Below are positions 1 to 8,675 of a DNA stretch of 64,000 bases, one piece after another. This DNA is from UBA11612 sp965228575 (GTDB taxonomy: Bacteria > Pseudomonadota > Alphaproteobacteria > Rhodospirillales > Rhodospirillaceae), in contig CBDDHW010000001.1 of the NCBI GenBank assembly GCA_965228575.1, positions 243,754-307,753 on the forward strand, read 5' to 3'. Position 1 is the stretch's first letter, and every line of letters starts with the position of its first letter. A program made the translations under genes and the position numbers. The notes beneath the pieces are model-generated. The model did no database searches, had not been told where the DNA came from, and saw only the letters and a program-made list of their open reading frames with translations.

Positions 1-626
1 TCTTCAATCGTAAGGAGACCATCAATACCACCATATTCATCCACAACCATCGCCATGTGAGTCCGCTTTAGTCGCATCTCCAAAAGTAAGTCCATTACGC
101 GAACTGCAGGAGATACGAAGAGCGCTGGACGGATGGTTTCCATCAGGTGTTTTGGCGACTCTTCCTGTGGGGTCACGTCGTTTTCGGGAGCCGATGCGCC
201 TGGGAGCTTGCTGGTAGCAAGTATGGCGAGATCCTTGATATGTACGAAACCCGCGACGTCATCGAGCGTTTCGCGGTATACAGGAAAGCGGGAATGGCCT
301 TCTTTGACCAGGAGCAACAAGACTTCGGAAAGTGGCGTATCAACGTCTACAGCTACGATATCGGCTCGCGGTACCATTATGTCAGCCGCGGTGACATCCC
401 GTAGCTTTAAAACATTTGCAAGAAGAAGCCGTTCGTTTGGATCGATCGTTGCTTCTTCGTCGGGGTTTTCTTCGAATCGCTCTTCAATAAGTTCTTCTAT
501 AACCTCGCGGACCGTTTCACCCTCGCTCCCTTCAGGAGCGAACATCCGCTTCAACTTTCTAAGAAACTTCGGACGATGGTCACCTACGCCCTCTTGGGAA
601 GGCTGCGGTTGCTGGGTATCACTCAT
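1..626 (-). CDS. corC: CorC/HlyC-family CBS-domain protein (C-terminus cut by window edge)
   Basis: The minus-strand frame opens at ATG 626-624 and runs off the left edge, so the 3' part is missing. The translation has an acidic N-terminal stretch, then paired CBS-type sequence including DIMVPRADIVAVD, a SRFPVYRE segment and HMAMVVDEYGGIDGLLT near the edge. This combination is typical of the soluble CorC/TlyC family, linked in other bacteria to magnesium or cobalt efflux and membrane integrity. The start overlaps the ybeY stop as ATGA, so the two are translationally coupled. In many alphaproteobacteria lnt follows, which would lie outside the window. The family is clear; the transported ion, if any, is not. 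Confidence 0.85.
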   Translation of the reverse strand, partial: MSDTQQPQPSQEGVGDHRPKFLRKLKRMFAPEGSEGETVREVIEELIEERFEENPDEEATIDPNERLLLANVLKLRDVTAADIMVPRADIVAVDVDTPLSEVLLLLVKEGHSRFPVYRETLDDVAGFVHIKDLAILATSKLPGASAPENDVTPQEESPKHLMETIRPALFVSPAVRVMDLLLEMRLKRTHMAMVVDEYGGIDGLLTIE

Positions 627-1231
627 TTTTTTGCTCGTGTATGAGAAGCCCTGCCTTCGGGCAAAAGGCGCGTTTGTTTGGCGACTTGTTTGCTCACCTC
701 AATTTCCGCATATGGGTTCGCCAACCCGAGCTGCGCGAGAATTCTTATTTCCAATGATTCCATTTTCTTCGCGTCAGTATTAGTCACGTGATCATAACCT
801 AAAAGATGTAAAACGCCATGCACCACCATGTGGGAAAGATGAGCTTGAAATGGCTTGCCCAAAAAGCGTGCTTCCTTTTCTACTACTCCGTACGCGAGAG
901 CAATATCGCCGAGTAATACCGGAGCATTCGGTATTGGAGTGTCACCTGGGGAAAAGCACGGAAAAGACAACACATTTGTTGGTTTATCTATGGCGCGAAA
1001 TTTGCGATTCAATCGCTGCAACGAATGATTTGTTCCCAGCGTAATGCCCACTTCGATGGATTCGTTGCCCCTGAGTTTAAAGCGCGCTTTGATATTTGAA
1101 TTTTCCATTGCCGCGACTGCCGCGCGCTTTACACATGCTGAGGTCGTTCGAAGCTTACGAATCCAAGCGCGAGACCCGAACGTAACATGAATAGTTAGAT
1201 TTCCTGGCGATCGTCGCGATGCGCGTTTCAT
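623..1231 (-). CDS. ybeY: Endoribonuclease YbeY, rRNA maturation factor
   Basis: This 202-residue protein carries the YbeY zinc signature HGVLHLLGYDH near residues 138-148, preceded by the NVLSFPCF segment typical of the family. YbeY is a metal-dependent single-strand endoribonuclease involved in 16S rRNA 3' maturation and 70S quality control. It is somewhat longer than usual because of a basic N-terminal extension of about 45 residues, and the start could lie further downstream. The ATG shares bases with the phoH stop (TAATG) and the stop overlaps the next start, so phoH-ybeY-corC is one tightly packed operon. Confidence 0.95.
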   Translation of the reverse strand: MKRASRRSPGNLTIHVTFGSRAWIRKLRTTSACVKRAAVAAMENSNIKARFKLRGNESIEVGITLGTNHSLQRLNRKFRAIDKPTNVLSFPCFSPGDTPIPNAPVLLGDIALAYGVVEKEARFLGKPFQAHLSHMVVHGVLHLLGYDHVTNTDAKKMESLEIRILAQLGLANPYAEIEVSKQVAKQTRLLPEGRASHTRAKK

Positions 1232-2229
1232 TATGATGTTTTGGATGCCTTCCGGGCGGCGTCACGTGCGTCGTAGGCCGATACAATTCGCGTAACAAGA
1301 TCATGTCGAACAACATCATCTCGATTGAAAGTGATAGTTGACACGCCGTCGGTGTTTTTCAAAATTTCCAGAGCATCGGCCAAGCCAGACTTTACTCCGG
1401 CAGGAAGGTCAATCTGTGTTAGATCTCCGGTTACCACCATGTGAGAATTTTCACCCATACGCGTAAGCGCCATCTTCATTTGCACAGGTGTTGTATTTTG
1501 AGCTTCATCGAGAATGATAAATGCGTTGCTCAAAGTACGTCCGCGCATGAACGCGAGCGGCGCAACTTCTATGTCACCGGCAAGTAAAAGCTTCTCGACC
1601 TGATCACCGGGCAGCATTTCGTATAGAGCGTCATACAAGGGTCGAAGGTAGGGATCTACTTTTTCACGCATATCGCCAGGAAGGAAACCAAGACGTTCAC
1701 CTGCTTCAACGGCCGGACGGGAGAGGATAATTCGGTCAATCTGACCAGTAAGTTTCATTTCCACCGCGCGCGCTACTGCTAAATATGTCTTTCCGGTTCC
1801 TGCGGGTCCAAGCGCGAATACGAGCTCATGGGAGTTTAAAACCTGTAGGTAATTAGCTTGGCCTTTTGAGCGCGGCGATATATGTCGCTTGCGCGTGCGA
1901 ATCGTATAGTTACTCTCCAGTGCGTCGGACCCGGAATTAACCATGCGTGCCGCTCCGTCTATATCCCCGCTCTCGATGGGGTGTCCCTGAAAGAGTCTTT
2001 CATACAGACGCACTATAACATTTTTCGCTAAAGAGGCTTTGTCTCTAGGTCCCTCAACGACGATTGTATTGCTACTCAGGTGCAGTCCAACGCTGAAGCG
2101 TTTCTCAAGACGCGCTAAGTTTGAATTGTGGGGACCAACTAATTGTTGAACCAATGCGTTGTCTGAGAATATGCACTCCAAAGAAACGCGCTGTTCTTCT
2201 GTGGGTTTAACCAAGGCTACATCAGGCAT
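1231..2229 (-). CDS. phoH: PhoH-family ATPase (PhoH-like/YbeZ)
   Basis: The 332-residue protein has a Walker A motif GPAGTGKT near residue 141, a Walker B-type stretch FIILDEAQN and the GDLTQIDLP motif, which define the PhoH/YbeZ ATPase family. An N-terminal KH-like region precedes the ATPase core. YbeZ acts with YbeY in rRNA processing in other bacteria, and here the two genes overlap by one base, which supports a shared job. The start overlaps the end of miaB by 8 bp. The exact RNA substrate cannot be read from the sequence. Confidence 0.93.
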   Translation of the reverse strand: MPDVALVKPTEEQRVSLECIFSDNALVQQLVGPHNSNLARLEKRFSVGLHLSSNTIVVEGPRDKASLAKNVIVRLYERLFQGHPIESGDIDGAARMVNSGSDALESNYTIRTRKRHISPRSKGQANYLQVLNSHELVFALGPAGTGKTYLAVARAVEMKLTGQIDRIILSRPAVEAGERLGFLPGDMREKVDPYLRPLYDALYEMLPGDQVEKLLLAGDIEVAPLAFMRGRTLSNAFIILDEAQNTTPVQMKMALTRMGENSHMVVTGDLTQIDLPAGVKSGLADALEILKNTDGVSTITFNRDDVVRHDLVTRIVSAYDARDAARKASKTS

Positions 2230-3643
2230 GCGCTGCTATTTCCTCTCGTGTATCGGCCCACACAGCATCCAAACTGAAAGATTCTGCTGAGGTGATCGTT
2301 AGCGGCGCTATAGATCCAATGTGTTTACGGTCTGCTATAATATGAACGGGTTGTAGATATGGACTTCGGCCTACCAATTGTCCTGAATGACGAGCGGGCC
2401 CTGTTAGCAACACATTCATGGTTTGCCCAACACAATTAGCATTGAAAGCTCTGAGCTGATGATCGAGCAACGTCTGTAGGGTCAATAGCCGTTCCGCTTT
2501 AATTTCTTCTGGCACCTGGTTTGTCATTGCGGCCGCTGGAGTGCCCGGGCGCGCGCTGTATTTAAAAGAAAACGACTGTGCGAATTTTACCGTACCAACT
2601 AAATCCAAAGTATCCGCAAAATCACCTTCAGTTTCACCTGGCGCGCCAACAATAAAATCTGATGACAGAGCAATGTCGGGGCGAGCATTCCTTAGTTGAT
2701 CAACGACGCGAAGATATTCTTCGCGCGTATGGCCACGGTTCATTGCTTGTAAAATTTTATCCGACCCAGTTTGTACCGGGAGGTGCAAAAATGGCATGAG
2801 CTGTGGGACATCTCTATGCGCTAAAATCAATTCATCGTCCATATCGCGAGGATGGGATGTTGTATAACGAATGCGTGCAAGCCCATCTATTTCTGCTAAC
2901 GCGAGAATAAGGCGTCCGAGACCCCATGTTCGACTTGAGCCAAAGTGAGAACCTTCAATTGGCGCATCTCCATGATATGCGTTGACGTTTTGTCCGAGTA
3001 GCGTGATTTCAACAGCGCCGCTTTTCACAAGGGCGCGGGCTTCATCGAGAATACCGGCCGCAGGACGTGAATACTCTGCGCCTCGCGTGTAAGGGACGAC
3101 GCAAAAAGTACAAAACTTATCGCAGCCTTCTTGAACCGAAAGGAAAGCGGTTGGGCCTTCGGCGACGGGCTGAGGTAAAGAGTCAAATTTTGGCTCCGGC
3201 GGAAACTCAGTATCGAGTACAGCATCTTCGTCACATGCCTTGCGAACGGTCCGGGCGACCATTTCTGGTAAACGATGGTAGGTCTGAGGCCCCAACACAA
3301 TATCAACGAATGGCGCTCGCGATAATATCTCGGCGCCTTCCGCTTGCGCCACGCAGCCAGCAACAGCGAGAATCATTTTGCCGCCATTAGATTCTTTTTG
3401 AACCTTTAGGGGTCGAATACGCCCTAAGTCCGAAAAAACTTTCTCAGCAGCTTTCTCACGGATATGGCACGTGTTCAGAATGACCATATCTGCGTCGTCA
3501 ATGGTCTCAGTGAATCTATAACCAAATGGAAAAAGAACATCAGCCATGCGTTTTGAATCGTAAACGTTCATCTGACATCCATAAGTTTTGATGAACAGTT
3601 TTTTTCGCGTAGTTGGGTCGATGGTTTTTTCGTCGTGATTCAT
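2222..3643 (-). CDS. miaB: tRNA-2-methylthio-N6-dimethylallyladenosine synthase
   Basis: MiaB is a radical-SAM methylthiotransferase that adds the 2-methylthio group to isopentenyl-A37 of tRNAs reading U-starting codons. The 473-residue product opens with KTYGCQMNVYDS, whose Cys belongs to the first cluster site together with NTCHIREKA and AGCVAQAEG. The radical-SAM motif CDKFCTFCVVPYTRG follows at about residues 174-188, and a C-terminal TRAM-like region is present. Length is normal. It leads the miaB-phoH-ybeY-corC operon. Many relatives have fur directly upstream; here olsB and olsA lie between. Confidence 0.96.
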   Translation of the reverse strand: MNHDEKTIDPTTRKKLFIKTYGCQMNVYDSKRMADVLFPFGYRFTETIDDADMVILNTCHIREKAAEKVFSDLGRIRPLKVQKESNGGKMILAVAGCVAQAEGAEILSRAPFVDIVLGPQTYHRLPEMVARTVRKACDEDAVLDTEFPPEPKFDSLPQPVAEGPTAFLSVQEGCDKFCTFCVVPYTRGAEYSRPAAGILDEARALVKSGAVEITLLGQNVNAYHGDAPIEGSHFGSSRTWGLGRLILALAEIDGLARIRYTTSHPRDMDDELILAHRDVPQLMPFLHLPVQTGSDKILQAMNRGHTREEYLRVVDQLRNARPDIALSSDFIVGAPGETEGDFADTLDLVGTVKFAQSFSFKYSARPGTPAAAMTNQVPEEIKAERLLTLQTLLDHQLRAFNANCVGQTMNVLLTGPARHSGQLVGRSPYLQPVHIIADRKHIGSIAPLTITSAESFSLDAVWADTREEIAAHA

Positions 3644-3720
3644 ATGCTTCGCGAGGAATTTTTTAAGGTCGGTCTATTATTTCGCTCGGCTGGTATTAGC
3701 GATTTGTTTCCATAAATGCA

Positions 3721-3746
3721 AAGAAAGGCGACCCTTTTGGGTCGTC
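3721..3746 (-). terminator. Rho-independent terminator after olsA
   Basis: On the minus strand GACGACCC and GGGTCGCC form an 8-bp stem with one G-T pair around an AAAA loop, followed by TTTCTT. It starts directly after the olsA stop codon and separates the olsBA unit from miaB. Confidence 0.7.
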
Positions 3747-4502
3747 TCAGGGTGTATGGTGGGAGCGCCCGGCAAGTAGTAAAGCCATTCCATCACTGCA
3801 GACCTTTTCACAATGTGAGGCCAATGCTTTGCGGTGAGGAAAATCTGCGCGGGACACCGGCTTATGAAACGTAATTTCTACGGTGATTACCCCCAATTTA
3901 GCGATATGCCAAAGATGAGGCATAAGTTCCATATCGCCAAACCACGCAAAAAAAGAACGCCAACCCAATCCAATAGGTAGACCATTTAGCCGAGTGTAGG
4001 CCATCGATACCGGCTGAACGATTACAGGTTCCATGCGACCGTTCCGCCCTGTTATGTGCCGTTCTGCTACTGTAAAGAGTGCGCTTTTGAACGGGAGCAT
4101 GCGAGTGCCGTCGCCAGACGTTGCTTCCGGGAACATGATCAGCGCTTCTCCGCTCTCAAGGCGCTCCTGGATTTGATCGCGCGCTATGCCAGTAGCGGCG
4201 CGCCGGCGATCTACAAAAATGGATCGCCCCGCTTTAGCCATAAATCCGAAAATTGGCCACTTTGCGATATCAGCTTTGGCAACAAAAGCACCTTCGACTG
4301 CAGAGCCAAGTGCGATGATATCCAGGTAGGAAATATGATTGCATACCACGAGTTGTGGTCGTCCCGGACTCTGCAAGCCCTGAGTTACGATTCTCAATCC
4401 GAGAATTCGCGCCATGACCTTGTAGTGCCAAAGTCGATAGCGTCCGCCGTCATTTCCAAAGGCAGTGAGTGTTCTTGTGGCGCCGGTTGAAAATACCATC
4501 AT
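3747..4502 (-). CDS. olsA: 1-acyl-glycerol-3-phosphate acyltransferase family, probable lyso-ornithine lipid acyltransferase OlsA
   Basis: The PlsC-type acyltransferase motifs are visible: CNHISYLD (HX4D) near residues 51-58, an FVDRRRA stretch and MFPEATSGDG. PlsC enzymes esterify a lysolipid from acyl-ACP or acyl-CoA at the inner membrane. The position directly after olsB indicates OlsA, which acylates lyso-ornithine lipid to ornithine lipid. The frame stays open for about 40 codons upstream of the ATG pair at 4502-4497 and encodes a hydrophobic stretch (SLRLIAAAGMMVF) like the N-terminal anchor of the family, yet no ATG, GTG or TTG occurs there. Either the anchor starts at this ATG or a start has been lost. 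General PlsC activity is the alternative. Confidence 0.8.
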   Translation of the reverse strand: MMVFSTGATRTLTAFGNDGGRYRLWHYKVMARILGLRIVTQGLQSPGRPQLVVCNHISYLDIIALGSAVEGAFVAKADIAKWPIFGFMAKAGRSIFVDRRRAATGIARDQIQERLESGEALIMFPEATSGDGTRMLPFKSALFTVAERHITGRNGRMEPVIVQPVSMAYTRLNGLPIGLGWRSFFAWFGDMELMPHLWHIAKLGVITVEITFHKPVSRADFPHRKALASHCEKVCSDGMALLLAGRSHHTP

Positions 4503-4576
4503 ACCCGCCGCGGCTATTAGCCGAAGGCTCCCAACAATCGAGCCAGTCCAGGTAGTAGGTAGTGTAGGTGAAGGTG

Positions 4577-5476
4577 CTACGAGGCTGTTTTGAATGGCGA
4601 AACCTCTTGACGTTCACCGAGATCGTAATGACGTGTGTAGCGCTTAGCGATTAAATCGGTCTTTACGATAATGCAGACATCAGTCGTATTAAATTGATGG
4701 TCAATAACCGCGCCATCTCCCACAAAACCGCCAACGCGCAAATATCCCTTCAGCAGCGGGGGGAGGCTAGCGAGCGCACGCCGAGGGTTGATCTCATTTT
4801 TTGGTCGCATGCACATGTTTGTATAGCGTTCTGGCAGTGCATGAGTGCGAATTGCTTCTGGCGCCAGATGATAATGATAAAGGTATGACAGCTGAGTCGA
4901 AAGTTGATCGGGATTAGTGCCAGGGAGACTCGCACAACCAAACATCAATTTAATGTCGTGGACGTTTGAGTACTCGGCGATCCCTCGCCACAGAAGTTGC
5001 ATTGTAGCGCGGTCTCTGTAGTTCGCATCGACGCAGCTGCGGCCAAGCTCCATCAAAGCACCTGGAAACGCCAGCAACGCCCCGATATCATATTCAGCGG
5101 CGGTATAAAATGAGCCGACTTCTTTGGCATGTTCCCGGCGCATAAAACGGTATGTGCCGACAACTCGTTCTTCTCGGTCCCGACTACGGTCTAAAACGAC
5201 AAGGTGATCGCACGTCGCGTCAAAGCGATCAAAGTCGCGTTGTATAGTTTCCATTTCTGGCAACGGGCATGCGCCCATCTCATCATAAAATACTCTATAT
5301 CTTAGAGCTTGTGCAGCATCGACCTCTGAACTGCTAGTAGCCAAGCGAATAATTTGATCTCCCGCAATAATCGGCTCGAATGCGCGTGCGCGCGATGCTT
5401 CAGATGAAGAGTCGAGGTTAGTCGTTGGTGCTGGTCTGGGTTTCGAGATTTCAAGATGGGGATAAAGGGCCGTCAT
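4577..5476 (-). CDS. olsB: L-ornithine N-alpha-acyltransferase OlsB (GNAT-like)
   Basis: The 299-residue protein contains AQALRYRVFYDEMGA near residues 54-68 and ALMELGRSCVDANYRD further on, both hallmarks of OlsB-type acyl-ACP-dependent N-acyltransferases distantly related to GNAT enzymes. OlsB transfers a 3-hydroxyacyl group from ACP to ornithine, the first step of phosphate-free ornithine lipids. It is followed after 74 bp by the acyltransferase gene, giving an olsBA order. Ornithine lipids often increase under phosphate limitation, but I saw no clear Pho box upstream. Confidence 0.88.
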   Translation of the reverse strand: MTALYPHLEISKPRPAPTTNLDSSSEASRARAFEPIIAGDQIIRLATSSSEVDAAQALRYRVFYDEMGACPLPEMETIQRDFDRFDATCDHLVVLDRSRDREERVVGTYRFMRREHAKEVGSFYTAAEYDIGALLAFPGALMELGRSCVDANYRDRATMQLLWRGIAEYSNVHDIKLMFGCASLPGTNPDQLSTQLSYLYHYHLAPEAIRTHALPERYTNMCMRPKNEINPRRALASLPPLLKGYLRVGGFVGDGAVIDHQFNTTDVCIIVKTDLIAKRYTRHYDLGERQEVSPFKTAS

Positions 5477-5562
5477 GCGCTCTCCGCATTAGTACTTGTC
5501 TCGCAAACTGGGGACCATTTCTCAAAGGATGTATCGTAAACAAACAGACACAACATGTCGTG

Positions 5563-6000
5563 TTATGTTTCTGTTTCGTCCTCGGCATCAATCGGAACGA
5601 CATATAACTCAAGTTTGTGGCCTACGAGTTTGTATCCATGGGCAGCAGCAACTTCACTTTGCAATCGCTCAATATCGTCATTGCGAAATTCAATAACCTT
5701 ACCCGAGCGCATATCAATAAGGTGATCATGATGAGTCGTAGGTGTTTCCTCATAACGTGAACGTCCGTCGCCGAATTCGTGGCGCTTGACGATATCAGCC
5801 TCCTCAAAAAGACGCATGGTCCGGTAAACAGTCGCTATTGAAATCCGGGCATCCTCTGCGAGAGAGCGGCGATGAACTTCTTCGACATCGGGATGGTCTG
5901 TGGCATCGGAGAGCACACGCGCGATGACACGGCGCTGCTCAGTCATCTTCATGCCCTTTTCGACGCAAAGTCGCTCAATAGGGGAAACTTCTTGTGTCAT
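5563..6000 (-). CDS. fur: Fur-family transcriptional regulator
   Basis: This 145-residue protein has the winged-helix region KMTEQRRVIARVL and ISIATVYRTMRLFEE, followed by the metal-site segment THHDHLIDM and a C-terminal HKLELYVVPID stretch. These match the alphaproteobacterial Fur/Mur branch, in which the regulator senses Fe(II) or Mn(II). No CxxC pairs for a structural zinc site are visible, also common in this branch. Two palindromes upstream of bfd at 25.6 kb are plausible targets. Whether it answers mainly to iron or manganese is not decidable here. Confidence 0.93.
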   Translation of the reverse strand: MTQEVSPIERLCVEKGMKMTEQRRVIARVLSDATDHPDVEEVHRRSLAEDARISIATVYRTMRLFEEADIVKRHEFGDGRSRYEETPTTHHDHLIDMRSGKVIEFRNDDIERLQSEVAAAHGYKLVGHKLELYVVPIDAEDETET

Positions 6001-6098
6001 TTTTTCCAGGCCACATCAGTGCGCATCGGTAAACTATTTCCCATAGGCATATCATAGGTACGCGGTCATATACTTAAAAGTCTAACACAGGAAAGAAG

Positions 6099-6509
6099 TT
6101 ACTGTTTGCTAGGCCTCCCAGTCGTTCCTAAACCAATCTTTTTTGCCAAACTGGATCTGTGGCGTGCGTAAGTTGGTGCGACCATTGGGTAATCGGCCGC
6201 CAAACCCCATTTCTCACGATATTGCTCCGGAGTCATTCCATACGCTGTCTTGAGATGCCGCTTCAGCATTTTTAGTTTTTTGCCGTCTTCCAGACAAATA
6301 ATGTAGTCCGATGTTACCGATTTTTTTATTGGTACAGCGGGGACCGGTTTGTCAGTGTTTTGGTCGCCGTGTATGCTCATGAGGGCGCGATGTACGTCGT
6401 GAATCAGTTTTGGAAGGTCATCGACCGGGACAGGATTATTGGCCACGTGAGCTGCGACAATTTCGCTCGTCAGCTCCAATAGGTCTGCCTTTTGGTTATC
6501 GTCGGACAT
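6099..6509 (-). CDS. MucR/Ros-family zinc-finger-like transcriptional regulator
   Basis: The 136-residue protein has the Ros/MucR domain at its C-terminal half: YIICLEDGKKLKMLKRHL, then MTPEQYREKWGL and YPMVAPTYARHRS. The family silences or activates exopolysaccharide, motility and cell-cycle genes by binding AT-rich DNA and forming oligomers through its N-terminal part. In classical Ros the finger is C-x2-C and H-x4-H. Here the second Cys is Asp and the second His position is Ala, so zinc coordination is probably incomplete, a variation known in several MucR proteins. It is divergent from the TusA-like gene across 95 bp. Confidence 0.92.
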   Translation of the reverse strand: MSDDNQKADLLELTSEIVAAHVANNPVPVDDLPKLIHDVHRALMSIHGDQNTDKPVPAVPIKKSVTSDYIICLEDGKKLKMLKRHLKTAYGMTPEQYREKWGLAADYPMVAPTYARHRSSLAKKIGLGTTGRPSKQ

Positions 6510-6604
6510 CGTTTTCTCAAAATTTTGTAAACTAATTGATGTATAAGTGGGCCATCTTGTCGAATCAATGTTGTTCTATTGTGAATATTTACTAGATTTT
6601 ATCC

Positions 6605-6862
6605 ATGAATAGTGACGAGTACTTTATCGATATTACCACAGACGTTTGTCCGCTTACATTCGTCAAAACTAAACTCTTACTAGAAAAAATGCCGCAAGGC
6701 GCGCTCGCGACAGTTCGCCTTAAAGGTGCTCAACCACTAGACAATGTTCCGCGATCCGTCGAAGCACACGGATATGAAGTCGTTTCCCTTGAACCTGAGT
6801 CGCCGGGCAATCCGCCAGACGATCCACGTCTGCCCCATGTGTTAGTTATTCGCCGGATCTAA
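6605..6862 (+). CDS. TusA/SirA-family sulfur carrier-like protein
   Basis: The 85-residue protein shows the TusA fold pattern: DITTDVCPLTFVKTKLLLEK near residues 9-28 contains the single conserved Cys. TusA proteins relay persulfide sulfur to tRNA thiolation or other sulfur pathways. The usual CPxP motif is CPLT here, a variant seen in many alphaproteobacterial members, so it may not be the classical tRNA-2-thiouridine TusA. Its 3' end overlaps the convergent rimI by 21 bp. Partner proteins are not evident nearby. Confidence 0.82.
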   Translation: MNSDEYFIDITTDVCPLTFVKTKLLLEKMPQGALATVRLKGAQPLDNVPRSVEAHGYEVVSLEPESPGNPPDDPRLPHVLVIRRI

Positions 6863-7336
6863 TATTGGAGAATCCTGTAGCTCTAGCTTCATAGTTATTG
6901 CGTCAGCTCGACCATCCGCGCTGTTGTTCCTAAGGTCCCCATAGTATCCGGTGCGGATCCCAATTTGAGTGAAGCCAAATTCTCGGTACAGTACTATTGC
7001 CGGCTTATTTGTGGCGCTGACTTCAAGAAATACACATTCAGTTCCGACGCTACGCAACTCAGTGAGCGCTTTATTAAGTAAGCATTTTCCAATGCCTTGT
7101 CGGCGATTCTTGGGCAGCGTTGCGAAGGTTAATATCTCTCCCTCATTTGCCACCGTTCGAGCGAGTACAAAGCCTAGTGGTTCGGTCTTTTGATGCACCC
7201 AGGCGAATACGCCGGGCTGTCCCAAAAGGGTCGTGAATGTCGAGCTTGTCCACGGTTTCGAAAAGCTCTCACTGTGAAGGGCGCTCAACACGTTGCCGTA
7301 CTCAGGTCCCACTCGAGTGATGTGAGTGCCTGTCAT
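6842..7336 (-). CDS. rimI: Ribosomal protein S18-alanine N-acetyltransferase RimI
   Basis: A 164-residue GNAT protein with the acetyl-CoA loop RRQGIGKCLL and the ECVFLEVSATNKPAIVLYRE segment characteristic of RimI, including the E..A..N..A..LY pattern. RimI acetylates the N-terminal alanine of S18 and often sits directly after tsaB, as it does here with a 16-bp gap. The C-terminus overlaps the convergent TusA-like gene. GNAT specificity is inferred from the tsaB linkage and motif agreement. Confidence 0.88.
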   Translation of the reverse strand: MTGTHITRVGPEYGNVLSALHSESFSKPWTSSTFTTLLGQPGVFAWVHQKTEPLGFVLARTVANEGEILTFATLPKNRRQGIGKCLLNKALTELRSVGTECVFLEVSATNKPAIVLYREFGFTQIGIRTGYYGDLRNNSADGRADAITMKLELQDSPILDPANN

Positions 7337-7352
7337 TGATGTAATCGACCTC

Positions 7353-7994
7353 CTACCGGGGGCGTCCTATCTCCGGCGCTCGTGCATAAATTGGTGCTAT
7401 ATCTCGAGGTTCCGGCGTACGCGTCGAAGATAGTTTTGCAAGCAGGGCAACGTCCGGGAAAGGAGGAGCATCGGATAGCGTCGCTGACTCCCCTAAAACA
7501 TCTGTCACTGCGAGAGCGGCATCGCCGACCACCGTCACAGGGTCCGGACCAATTAATTTAGGCAACTCCCCGATCGTTGTTACTTCAATGTTTGAAAGGG
7601 ATTTAAGGCTCGTGTCAAAAATTTGGACATATAGATCGCCGCGTTTGGTGTCGATTGCGGTTAAAATGTTTTTGTTTTCTTCTGGTGCGGCGGCGGCGTA
7701 AACCTCAGTCGTTGCTATTCCAACGAGAGGTTTCTCGGCAGCAAGCCCGATTGCCCGAGCCGTTGCTATACCGACGCGCACCCCCGTGAACGATCCCGGA
7801 CCCAGTGTTACTGCGATGCGGTCAAGATCGCTATAGCTTGTATCACAAGCGTTCATTATGCCTTCGATCAACGGTATGAGTGCTTCGGCTTGTCCATTTT
7901 TCATCGGCCTATATTCGGTTCTCAAGGACTTACCGTCACGCCATAGCGCGACGGAACAAGACGCAACCGTTGTGTCAAAAGCCAAAATAAGCAT
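7353..7994 (-). CDS. tsaB: tRNA threonylcarbamoyladenosine biosynthesis protein TsaB
   Basis: TsaB is an inactive ASKHA-fold partner of TsaD in the complex that makes t6A37 in tRNA. The 213-residue product begins MLILAFDTTVASCSVAL and contains the ITLGPGSFTGVRVGIATA motif near residues 63-80, both diagnostic. It is transcribed toward rimI. Its partner tsaD is about 5.4 kb away on the plus strand. Length is normal for the family. Confidence 0.94.
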   Translation of the reverse strand: MLILAFDTTVASCSVALWRDGKSLRTEYRPMKNGQAEALIPLIEGIMNACDTSYSDLDRIAVTLGPGSFTGVRVGIATARAIGLAAEKPLVGIATTEVYAAAAPEENKNILTAIDTKRGDLYVQIFDTSLKSLSNIEVTTIGELPKLIGPDPVTVVGDAALAVTDVLGESATLSDAPPFPDVALLAKLSSTRTPEPRDIAPIYARAPEIGRPR

Positions 7995-8106
7995 TACGGA
8001 AAATTCGTTAATTGCATTGATCGAAGCAAAAGGTATTCGTTATCGTTGTGAGATTCCATAGACGTGCTGTTGCACTCGTTTTAAACGTACCGCGAGGCTT
8101 GCCGTA

Positions 8107-8675
8107 ATGGCCTTAGTTGCGATTGAACCTCCTGCTTACGACGTTGAGCGGGATATTGCCTACGCTACGGCGGACAACTTCACTGGAAAACCCATTTATG
8201 CAAATCCCGGTTGCTTTTTGCACGCGGATGCGGCGGATCATTTGTCGCGTGCAATTGTTCTAGCTCGCCAGTTGGGTTTGAGATTTAAGGTCTTCGATGC
8301 TTTTCGACCGTCAGAGGCGCAATGGGTGTTGTGGCGCCACACGCCCGACCCGGACTTTCTTGCGGATCCGCAGCGGGGTTCGCCGCATTCCATGGGTGTG
8401 GCAATTGATTTAACCCTCATAGACTCTGATGGTATTGAATTGAATATGGGAACACCTTTTGATGCGTTCACCCCCTTATCTCACCACGGCAGTTTAGAAA
8501 TACCCAGTGAAGCCCAACATAATCGAGCGCTGCTATTGGGTCTTATGACCTCGGCAGGTTGGGATTTTTTCGAAATGAATGGTGGCACTATCAACTGTTT
8601 GACGCGCGTGCGCGCTATCCAGTGCTAAGCGATAAAAATTCGCCAACGCCGATGATGTCAAAAACTAATGATTAG
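8107..8675 (+). pseudogene. D-alanyl-D-alanine dipeptidase (VanX/DdpX-like), frameshifted near the 3' end
   Basis: VanX-type zinc dipeptidases cleave D-Ala-D-Ala. The frame from ATG 8107 has FDAFRPSEAQWVLW and the zinc motif SPHSMGVAIDLT. After GWDFFE it should continue into EWWHY, which carries the catalytic Glu and third zinc His. That segment is present one frame away: reading from about 8576 gives EWWHYQLFDARARYPV and ends at TAG 8673-8675. Adding one A to the AAA run at 8573-8575 restores a 189-residue protein of normal family length. As written the protein stops at 8628 (173 residues) and lacks both residues. It is either a sequencing indel or a recently broken gene. Confidence 0.85.
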
